Position numbers and translations under genes: made by a program
Assembly: GCA_902826155.1 (NCBI GenBank)
Contig: CADEDU010000014.1
Location: forward strand, 73,584 to 79,111
Length of the DNA: 5,528 nt
Direction of reading: 5' to 3'
From: an uncultured beta proteobacterium
GTDB lineage: Bacteria; Pseudomonadota; Gammaproteobacteria; Burkholderiales; SG8-39
The notes under the pieces: generated by a model
Seen by the model: the letters and a program-made list of their open reading frames with translations, nothing else
Databases searched by the model: none
Told to the model about the DNA's origin: nothing
In this document: in pieces, positions 1-5,528 of the stretch
Position numbering within the stretch: position 1 is the first letter of the stretch
Layout: every line of letters starts with the position of its first letter

Positions 1-281
1 TCGGCGAAGTTCACCAGATCCTGCGGCCGGGACGATTCGTTCGGCAGCGCCGAGAGCGAACACGCTTCGATCATCGTGCGGGCGCCCACGCTTGCGGCAA
101 GGCCGACGATGTCCTCCGCGGCCAGTCGCAGTGCGCGCAGATCGTTGCGCGAAGCGGCCGTCCGACATGCCTCGACGGCGCGCTGCGTCTCGCGTACGTA
201 GCGTTCGATGAGTCTGCCGATCAGCCCGCCGCGGTCATCGAGCGACGCGATGGTTGCCAGTACTTCCGGGTCGATGATCGA
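1..281 (-). other. Hpt-like domain lacking the phospho-accepting histidine
   Basis: Residues 717-809 of the RpfC-like kinase. The segment begins IIDPEVLATIASL, the usual entry helix of Hpt domains attached to hybrid kinases, and contains AAEDIVGLAASVGA, which matches the Hpt core of the form AHxLKGxAxxLGA position by position. Where the histidine should be there is Glu772 (GAG, minus strand, 114-116), and the following Lys/Arg is Val775. The spacing from receiver Asp622 to Glu772 is 150 residues; recalled positions in X. campestris RpfC (Asp512, His657) give 145, which supports the alignment. No histidine occurs between 717 and 809. The end of the domain lies outside the window. Confidence 0.75.
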
Positions 282-2429
282 TGAGGCGAGCGTCGCCGAC
301 TGCGCGGTGCTCGATCCGGAAGGAGTCGATGGCAGGCTCGTACGCGGCGCGACGGTGTGCAACTCGGCCACAGCGCGCAGCAACTCCTTCGAGTTGATCG
401 GCTTGCTCAGCATGAGGTCGGCCCCGGCGGCGAGGACGTCGGTGCGCGCTTCGGGCGTCACGTCGGCGGTCAGCACGATCACCGGCACGTGTTGGCCCGC
501 ATCGCTCGTCATCAGGCGAACGGTCCGGGTAAGCGCCAGGCCGTCCATGCCCGGCATGTGCAGATCGGTGATGACCAGATCAAATGCGCCCGGCTCGCGC
601 CGCAACGCCTCGAGCGCTTCTTCGCCGCTGCCGACGCAGATGGCACTGTGACCGGCCTGCATCAGCACCTTCTTGGCCACGACCAGGTTCATGACCGTGT
701 CATCGACCACCAGCAGGCGCAGCGGCGATTGCGGCGCCGAGCCGCCGGAGCGATCGGCCTCGTCGGATTGTGCTGCCTCGGTGACCACCGCGGCGCGAAC
801 CGCGTTCACGATCAATGCATCAGCCCAACCGGACTCGACGATCGTCGCATAGCCCACCGATAGATAGACGCTTCGCTCCGATTCGGAGGGTTGATCGATG
901 CACAGCATCAGTGGCGGACGATCGCGTCGCGTCTGCCCGTAGTACCGTGCCGCAATGCTCTGCGCGGCCGAGGAGTCTGCAGCGTGCACCAGCACGCCTC
1001 GTGCGCCGAACGCGGTCGGCTCGTTGCGCGTCGCGACCTCATCGATCGATCCCACCGCAGCGACCCTGCCGCCAGCGCCGGTGAGGGCTTCGTTGAACCG
1101 AACAGCCATCGCGGGTTCGAAACCCACCAGCACGAACGTGCCTCCCAGGCGGGGCGCGCTCTGTTCATTCGGTTCGGGTGCCTTGCCGAATGGCAACTCG
1201 AACCAGAACGTGCTGCCCTGGCCTTCGATGCTCTCCACGCTCATGCGTCCGTGCATCAATTCGACCAGCTGTTTGGCGATGGTCGTACCCAGTCCGGTGC
1301 CGCCGAACTTGCGACTGATGCTCGCCTCGGCCTGCGAGAAGCTCTCGAACACGCGCGCGAGCGCCTGAGCGCTCATTCCGATACCGGTGTCGCGCACGGC
1401 AAAGCGCAGCACGACGCCGTCATCGTCGCCATTGAGCATCGAGACTTCGACGGTGACCGATCCCTTCTCGGTGAACTTGAGCGCGTTGCCGAGCAGGTTC
1501 ATGAGCACCTGCCGCAGATGGTGCGGATCGCCCAGCAACGCGTGCGGCACCTCGGGCATGACGGCGACGTGCATCCGCAGCCCTTTCATCTCCGCCTCGG
1601 GCCGGAAGATGCGCACCGTCGTGTTGATGAAGGCGTGCAGATCGAACGGGATGCGCTCGATCTGCAGCTTGCCCGCCTCGATCTTGGAGAAGTCGAGCAC
1701 GTCGTTGATCAGTTGCAGCAGCACCTGCGATGCGCTCGACAGCGTGTCGAGCAGGTCGCGCTGATCGCGCTTGAGCTCGGTCTGCGCCAGCAGTTGCGAC
1801 ATGTTCACCACGGCGTTCAGCGGGGTGCGCATCTCGTGACTGACGTTGGACACGAAGCGACGCTTGGCCGCGTTCGCCGCTTCCGCCCGCGCGATCGCGA
1901 CGAAGTTCTTCCGTACCAGGCTGAGTACATCCCAGCAAAGCGCCGTGCCGACCAGTGCGATCGCCAGGCCGATCGGCAGATGGCTCTGCCACCAGGGCAC
2001 GAGTGCGATCACCGTACAAAAGCCCAGCAGACTCAGCCCTGCCGATAGCAGCAGGTAGCGCGGCCCATAGCGAAAGCCGTTGGCGATGGTGATCCATACG
2101 TACAGCAGCGTGAGCGGCTGGCCCTCGGGCCCGGCCAGCCAAAGGAAGTAGCTGACCGCGGCGGTGTCGGCGAGCGCTCCATACACGCGCCGCGGCACGT
2201 TCACGGCCGGGCGCGTCACCAGGTGGATGCAGATCGCGAACGTGCTGATCAGCAGCGCAACGAGAACCCACGGGAGCGGCAGCCCGACGGCGCTGTGATC
2301 GTCAGTGATGAGGAGTGATCGCGCCGCGAAGTACGCGGACACCAGGCAGACGAGCGCCAGCCGCACGAACGCTTGCTCGTGCTCGCTGTCAGGCCGGCTG
2401 GCCAAACGCTGCCGCAAGGCGTGGAGCAT
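1..2429 (-). CDS. RpfC-type membrane hybrid histidine kinase with pseudo-receiver, receiver and degenerate Hpt (3' end beyond window)
   Basis: Inner-membrane hybrid sensor kinase; by homology a receptor for DSF-type fatty-acid signals. 809 complete codons are visible and no stop is reached. Start: ATG at 2429, with GGGA seven bases upstream and no ATG, GTG or TTG seen in frame within roughly the 110 bases before it. It puts the kinase histidine at residue 198, matching X. campestris RpfC (recalled, not aligned). Order: cytosol- or periplasm-exposed N-terminus with RPDSEH (12-17); about five or six membrane helices (roughly 21-41, 52-71, 83-99, 106-119, 125-145, 151-172) including WITIANGFRYG (112-122); HisKA with SHEMRTPLN (H198); HATPase with N box (N311, N315), DTGIG (347-351), FESF (361-364) and GGTGLG (376-381); degenerate receiver about 429-551; intact receiver about 570-690 (D576, D577, D622, T654, K676); Hpt-like region from 717. 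The Hpt histidine is replaced by Glu772. No HAMP domain. Recalled RpfC length is about 726 residues, so this protein is longer, mostly because of the extra receiver-like domain. Whether it is the true orthologue is unproven, since no rpfF or rpfG is in view. Confidence 0.93.
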   Translation of the reverse strand, partial: MLHALRQRLASRPDSEHEQAFVRLALVCLVSAYFAARSLLITDDHSAVGLPLPWVLVALLISTFAICIHLVTRPAVNVPRRVYGALADTAAVSYFLWLAGPEGQPLTLLYVWITIANGFRYGPRYLLLSAGLSLLGFCTVIALVPWWQSHLPIGLAIALVGTALCWDVLSLVRKNFVAIARAEAANAAKRRFVSNVSHEMRTPLNAVVNMSQLLAQTELKRDQRDLLDTLSSASQVLLQLINDVLDFSKIEAGKLQIERIPFDLHAFINTTVRIFRPEAEMKGLRMHVAVMPEVPHALLGDPHHLRQVLMNLLGNALKFTEKGSVTVEVSMLNGDDDGVVLRFAVRDTGIGMSAQALARVFESFSQAEASISRKFGGTGLGTTIAKQLVELMHGRMSVESIEGQGSTFWFELPFGKAPEPNEQSAPRLGGTFVLVGFEPAMAVRFNEALTGAGGRVAAVGSIDEVATRNEPTAFGARGVLVHAADSSAAQSIAARYYGQTRRDRPPLMLCIDQPSESERSVYLSVGYATIVESGWADALIVNAVRAAVVTEAAQSDEADRSGGSAPQSPLRLLVVDDTVMNLVVAKKVLMQAGHSAICVGSGEEALEALRREPGAFDLVITDLHMPGMDGLALTRTVRLMTSDAGQHVPVIVLTADVTPEARTDVLAAGADLMLSKPINSKELLRAVAELHTVAPRTSLPSTPSGSSTAQSATLASSIIDPEVLATIASLDDRGGLIGRLIERYVRETQRAVEACRTAASRNDLRALRLAAEDIVGLAASVGARTMIEACSLSALPNESSRPQDLVNFA

Positions 2430-2436
2430 TGGAGAT

Positions 2437-2440
2437 TCCC
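2437..2440 (-). promoter_or_regulatory. Ribosome binding site of the RpfC-like gene
   Basis: GGGA lies seven bases before ATG 2429, good spacing for a partial Shine-Dalgarno. A better-looking AGAGGA at 2454-2459 is 24 bases away, too far to serve this ATG, and has no start codon at normal distance. The choice of ATG 2429 therefore rests on GGGA and on the collinearity of the protein with RpfC. Confidence 0.45.
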
Positions 2441-2501
2441 GCTGTTGACTACAGTCCTCTGAATAGATATCGGGTGGCTGAGCGGACCGAGTAGGGTTGG
2501 C

Positions 2502-2530
2502 CTTACACAGCGGCGCGATAGCCGGTGCAA
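2502..2530 (-). promoter_or_regulatory. Weak sigma70-like promoter candidate for the RpfC-like gene
   Basis: On the minus strand TTGCAC (2525-2530) and TGTAAG (2502-2507) are separated by exactly 17 bases. They match TTGACA at 3 of 6 and TATAAT at 4 of 6 positions. A transcript would begin near 2495 and give a leader of roughly 65 bases. The match is weak and rests on spacing and position only. Confidence 0.25.
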
Positions 2531-2563
2531 AGGCACGCTTGCCGCGAGCACTAATGCACGTTG

Positions 2564-2578
2564 CCGGCGACGCGCCGG
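2564..2578 (-). terminator. G+C hairpin 50-70 bases past the upstream stop, no T tract
   Basis: A perfect 6-bp inverted repeat, CCGGCG and CGCCGG, with a three-base loop. It is the stronger of the two hairpins in the gap and lies upstream of the promoter candidate. The downstream minus-strand sequence is CAACGTGC, so a U-run terminator is absent. It may be a weak terminator, a processing or stability element, or a chance structure in G+C-rich DNA. Confidence 0.25.
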
Positions 2579-2612
2579 TCGACTTGGCGGGCTGCGTATC
2601 GGGTCGCCGCTT

Positions 2613-2625
2613 CGCCCGAAGGGCG
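2613..2625 (-). terminator. Short hairpin just after the upstream kinase stop codon
   Basis: A perfect 5-bp stem, CGCCC and GGGCG, encloses a three-base loop (TTC on the minus strand) and starts six bases past the TGA. No T run follows, so it is not a classical intrinsic terminator. It could stabilise the 3' end of the message or contribute to pausing. Confidence 0.25.
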
Positions 2626-2630
2626 CGACG

Positions 2631-5528
2631 TCAGGCCGGCGCGGCGGCCGATCCCTGCGTGGGTGCGTCGGTCGATTGATCCCCGGCGCGGTCGGGCACT
2701 AGGCCCTGCAAAACAGCAGCGAGCGCGGGTCGGCTGATCGGCTTGGCCAGGTGCCCGTTCATGCCGGAGTCGAGACAGGCGCGCACGTCTTCGGCAAACG
2801 CGTTCGCCGTGAGCGCGAAGATCGGCGTGTGCTGATTCGGACCGGCCGCCGCGCGGATCCTGCGGGTCGTCTCCAGGCCATCGAGCTTGGGCATGAACAC
2901 ATCCATCAGGATGACGTCGTACCGCTCGCTCGCGGCCATCGGCAACGCGAGTTCGCCGTCCTCGGCGATCTGCACACTCCAGCCCAGCCGCTTGAGGTGC
3001 TCACGGACGACGTAGCGGTTGGTAGGGTTGTCTTCGACCACCAGCGCAAGGCCGCCCAGCGGCGCGGTACTTTCAGCGGTCGTGCCTGCGGGGGTGGTGC
3101 TTGCAGGCGTTGCCGCGACGCGTGTGTCGACGTTGTCGCCTTGCGGCGAAGACGCATTGGAGCTTGCGCTGTCCTTCGCTTCGCGCTGCGGCGCTGCGGG
3201 CACCGTGATCGCGTCGATCTGCGCCAGCGTATCCCGCAGTTTGGCGCGCGTGAGCGGTTTGACGATGATGTGGGCGATCCGCTCGCTCAGCGCTTGCAGG
3301 CGCGTCGCATCGAACGTTGCGGAGATGATGGCCACCACGCTCCGGGCCATTGGACCGGGCGGTTGCGCGGTGAGCTCCTGCAGCATCGCCTCGTCGACAA
3401 TCATCGCCCGAAGGGTGCGCGTTTCCGTCGCGCCATCACCCGTGTCGGAAGGACAGTCCACCGCGGCGGCCAGCGACTCGACGGCGCGCACATCGAGCGC
3501 CTCTGAGCGTAGCAAAGCGCTCCACGATGCAGCCAGCCGCGGGTTGCCGGCCACGATGGTTGCAGCGCGTTGCTTGCCGATAGACGAACCGGCGACCGGC
3601 GGACTGGCAACCACGCGCGGTGCCAGCGTCAATTGCAGGCTCACGCAGAACTTCGAACCCTTGCCGAGCTCGCTTTCGATGCGGAAGGTTCCTCCCATCG
3701 CCTCGGCGAGCTGCTTGCAGATTGCCAGTCCCAGGCCCGAGCCACCGTACTCGCGACTGGTCGTGCTGCTGGCCTGGACGAATTTTTCGGTGAGTTTGGG
3801 CAGCACGTCCGGTGCAATCCCGATGCCGGTGTCGGCGACTTCGAGCTCGACCCGCGCCATCCCTTCGATCGTCGAGCAACGTGCATGCACAGCTACCTCG
3901 CCGTGTGCCGTGAACTTGATCGCGTTGCCGATCAGGTTGAGCACGATCTGCTTGAGCCGGGTCGGATCGCCCATCAGCTTGCACTCGAGTCGTTCGGTCT
4001 CGACGATGAGCTGCAGTCCCTTGCGGGCAGCCTCCACCGCAAAGGTGTCCGCGGCGCCCTGGATCACCTCGTCGAGCTCGAACGCGATCGACTCCAGTTC
4101 GAGGCGCTCGGACTCGAGCTTCGACAGATCGAGCACGTTGCCGATCAGGTTGAGCAGCTGAGCCGCGGCCTGGCGCGCCAAGCCGATCTGGAAGCGCTGT
4201 TCCTGGCGCAGATCGCCGTCGCTCAGGATCTCGATGATGCTCACGATGCCATTGAGCGGCGTGCGGATCTCGTGGCTCATCGCCGCCAGGAATGCCGACT
4301 TGGCTCGGCTCGCTGCGAGCGCGTCGTCCTTGGCGCGTTCGAGCTGCCCCTGCGTGTGCTTGATCTGCGAGATGTCCACCCACAGCCCTACCGATCCGAT
4401 CTTGTTGCCGGATTCGTCGTGGATCGGAGTGGCGTTATTGAGACACGGCACGTTGCTGCCGTCGGGCCGCTGCAGCGCGACTTCATAGGGCCCGACGTGG
4501 CCGTGCTTGCGTGCCTCGATCTCCGTGCGGAACACGTCGGCGTTCGCGGCGTCGACGAACTCGAAGATGTTGCGCCCGAGAATCTGTTCACGTGAACGGC
4601 CGAGCAGAGCGCACATCGCTGGATTGACGTCCACCGTGTTGGCCGCGTTGTCGATGTACCAGAACCCTTCGCTGGTACTGTGCAGCAGACTTTGCATCAT
4701 GCGCTGACTGTTGCGCAGCTCGCGCTCGATTCGCTTGCGATCCTCGATGTCCGCCGACAGCCTGGAGGTGGCTTCGTGCAGCTGCCGTTCCTTGTGCGCG
4801 CTGTCGGACTGCTCCAGCGCCAGCGCGACCAGATTCGACACCGCAACCGCGAACAGCCGTTGCTCGGGCGACCAAGCCGTGGGTGCTCCGACGTGCTCGA
4901 TGCATATCACGCCGACGACCTCGCCCTTGCGCACGATCGGTGCATCGAGCATCGAGCCGATGCCAAGCGGGGTGAGGTAATTCGCCGAGAACTCGTTGGT
5001 ACGGGGATCGGAGTGCGCGTCGTGCGCGATGATCTCTTCGCGAGCCACGAGCGCCGCGAAGTAGCGCGGGTAGTCCGCGCGAAGCAGCTGCACGCCGTTG
5101 GAGTGTCGACTCGCCCCAAGCTCGTACAAATCGAGGCAATCGATTGCGTCGTGGCTGCTGTTCAGGCGCCAGATGCTCACGCGGGCCACGCTCAGCGACT
5201 GCGCAGCGGTCTCGGTGATCAGTCGCAGTGCGTCGTCGAGCGCTCCGCCGCGAAACTGTTCGCTCTTGAGCACTGCGCTCAACGCGAACTGCTGGGTGAT
5301 CAGCAGATCGCGCTTCGATTCGAGCTTGGTCTCGGCGCGGCGGCGCACGTTGACTTCCTCGTGCATCTTCGCATTCGCCGCGGTCAGCTCGGTGGTGCGT
5401 TCGGCGACGCGCGCCTCGAGCTCGCTCATCAGCGATCGCAGCGACGCATCCGCTTCATGGCGCGCGCGCTCGGCGCGGCGCACGATCAGAAGCAACAGAA
5501 CGTAGAGCACGAGCAATGCGCTCACCAC
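2631..5528 (-). CDS. Hybrid sensor histidine kinase, GAF-PAS-HisKA-HATPase-pseudoREC-REC (5' end beyond window)
   Basis: Sensor kinase that would autophosphorylate on histidine and pass phosphate to its own C-terminal receiver. 965 residues are visible, ending in TGA at 2631-2633; numbering here is from the window edge. The fragment opens inside a hydrophobic helix (about 2-16) followed by a coiled coil with RVAERTTEL (40-48), the usual exit from a membrane sensor, so an upstream membrane or periplasmic part is probably missing. GTG codons at the very edge are not convincing starts. Then: GAF about 82-242 (core APIVRKGEVVGVICIEH, 196-212); short coiled coil; PAS about 275-393 (EGFWYID, RPDGS, VGLWVDIS); HisKA with SHEIRTPLNG (H419); HATPase with NLIGNAIKFT (531-540), DTGIG (566-570) and GGSGLGL (595-601); receiver-like domain about 655-773 lacking the acidic pair; Ser/Thr/Ala/Pro-rich linker about 775-823; intact receiver about 826-942 (E832, D833, D876, T907, K929). 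No Hpt domain, so onward relay would need one in trans. The ligands of GAF and PAS cannot be read from sequence. It precedes the RpfC-like gene in the same direction. Confidence 0.95.
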   Translation of the reverse strand: MVSALLVLYVLLLLIVRRAERARHEADASLRSLMSELEARVAERTTELTAANAKMHEEVNVRRRAETKLESKRDLLITQQFALSAVLKSEQFRGGALDDALRLITETAAQSLSVARVSIWRLNSSHDAIDCLDLYELGASRHSNGVQLLRADYPRYFAALVAREEIIAHDAHSDPRTNEFSANYLTPLGIGSMLDAPIVRKGEVVGVICIEHVGAPTAWSPEQRLFAVAVSNLVALALEQSDSAHKERQLHEATSRLSADIEDRKRIERELRNSQRMMQSLLHSTSEGFWYIDNAANTVDVNPAMCALLGRSREQILGRNIFEFVDAANADVFRTEIEARKHGHVGPYEVALQRPDGSNVPCLNNATPIHDESGNKIGSVGLWVDISQIKHTQGQLERAKDDALAASRAKSAFLAAMSHEIRTPLNGIVSIIEILSDGDLRQEQRFQIGLARQAAAQLLNLIGNVLDLSKLESERLELESIAFELDEVIQGAADTFAVEAARKGLQLIVETERLECKLMGDPTRLKQIVLNLIGNAIKFTAHGEVAVHARCSTIEGMARVELEVADTGIGIAPDVLPKLTEKFVQASSTTSREYGGSGLGLAICKQLAEAMGGTFRIESELGKGSKFCVSLQLTLAPRVVASPPVAGSSIGKQRAATIVAGNPRLAASWSALLRSEALDVRAVESLAAAVDCPSDTGDGATETRTLRAMIVDEAMLQELTAQPPGPMARSVVAIISATFDATRLQALSERIAHIIVKPLTRAKLRDTLAQIDAITVPAAPQREAKDSASSNASSPQGDNVDTRVAATPASTTPAGTTAESTAPLGGLALVVEDNPTNRYVVREHLKRLGWSVQIAEDGELALPMAASERYDVILMDVFMPKLDGLETTRRIRAAAGPNQHTPIFALTANAFAEDVRACLDSGMNGHLAKPISRPALAAVLQGLVPDRAGDQSTDAPTQGSAAAPA

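Larger units (their letters stand above)
2430..2630. other. Intergenic region between the two kinase genes
   Basis: About 200 bases without a convincing gene. Read on the minus strand it contains, in order, two short G+C hairpins just after the upstream stop, a weak sigma70-like promoter candidate and the ribosome binding site of the RpfC-like gene. The gap is long for tightly coupled genes, so the downstream gene may have its own promoter, although read-through remains possible because neither hairpin has a T tract. Confidence 0.7.

Noticed and set aside
891..2048. Long plus-strand open frame (about 385 codons) rich in His, Arg and Gln
   Set aside because: It is antisense to the HATPase and HisKA part of the RpfC-like gene, shows no recognisable domain, and its composition is that expected from reading a G+C-rich gene backwards.
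1420..2271. Minus-strand open frame of about 283 codons inside the RpfC-like gene
   Set aside because: Different frame from the one holding the HisKA and HATPase motifs; the product is Arg/Ala-rich with no domain. The frame from ATG 2429 runs unbroken to the window edge and explains the region.
1..2429. Possible frameshift or gene decay behind the missing Hpt histidine
   Set aside because: The reading frame from ATG 2429 is continuous and all receiver and kinase motifs up to the Hpt are in frame; the sequence on both sides of Glu772 still follows the Hpt pattern, so a substitution fits better than a frameshift.
2447..2456. Small dyad GACT-AC-AGTC in the leader of the RpfC-like gene
   Set aside because: Four-base half-sites with a two-base centre are expected by chance, and I know of no operator it matches.
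2249..2551. Minus-strand 100-codon open frame starting upstream of the RpfC-like gene
   Set aside because: It overlaps the RpfC-like N-terminus in another frame, and the translated product is Ser/Arg-rich without membrane or domain features.
2497..2679. Plus-strand 60-codon open frame across the intergenic gap
   Set aside because: Starts at TTG without a placed ribosome binding site, runs into antisense of the upstream kinase end, and has no recognisable features.
3019..4161. Plus-strand open frame (about 380 codons) rich in Ser and Ala
   Set aside because: Antisense to the kinase core and receivers of the GAF/PAS kinase, whose motifs are all intact on the other strand; low-complexity composition and no domain.
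3570..4595. Plus-strand open frame (about 341 codons), Leu/Asp/Arg rich
   Set aside because: Antisense to the well-supported kinase gene, overlapping another spurious frame, with no recognisable motif.

Overview
The window looks like chromosomal DNA of a G+C-rich proteobacterium. Codon third positions are dominated by G and C, and one gene resembles Xanthomonas RpfC, so a gammaproteobacterium of the Xanthomonadales or Nevskiales type is my best guess. That assignment is low confidence because no taxonomic marker gene is present. No RNA gene, insertion sequence, CRISPR array or integration site is visible.

The window holds two large genes, both on the minus strand and both cut by a window edge. 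From right to left they are: (1) the 3' part of a hybrid sensor histidine kinase (2631-5528), ordered membrane helix, coiled coil, GAF, PAS, HisKA, HATPase, degenerate receiver, low-complexity linker, receiver; (2) a gap of about 200 bp with two short G+C hairpins, a weak promoter candidate and a modest ribosome binding site; (3) the 5' part of a second hybrid histidine kinase (1-2429) that runs off the left edge. The second protein has an RpfC-type N-terminal membrane sensor, then HisKA, HATPase, a degenerate receiver, an intact receiver and an Hpt-like domain.

The second gene is the most interesting. Its N-terminus carries the RPDSEH sequence and the polytopic membrane segment of RpfC, the receptor for DSF-family fatty-acid signals. 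Its autophosphorylation histidine is residue 198, the same number as in X. campestris RpfC. Relative to that protein it has about 110 extra residues between the kinase core and the receiver, forming a receiver-like domain without catalytic residues. In its Hpt-like domain the phospho-accepting histidine (RpfC His657) aligns with Glu772, and no histidine occurs anywhere in the visible part of that domain.

Together the genes suggest two-input signalling: one kinase reading a membrane or fatty-acid signal and one a GAF/PAS signal. Both have intact kinase cores and intact terminal-type receivers, but no competent Hpt is visible between them. If they relay phosphate onward, an Hpt encoded elsewhere would be needed. 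Alternatively, the receivers may act by protein contact, as the RpfC receiver does with RpfF.
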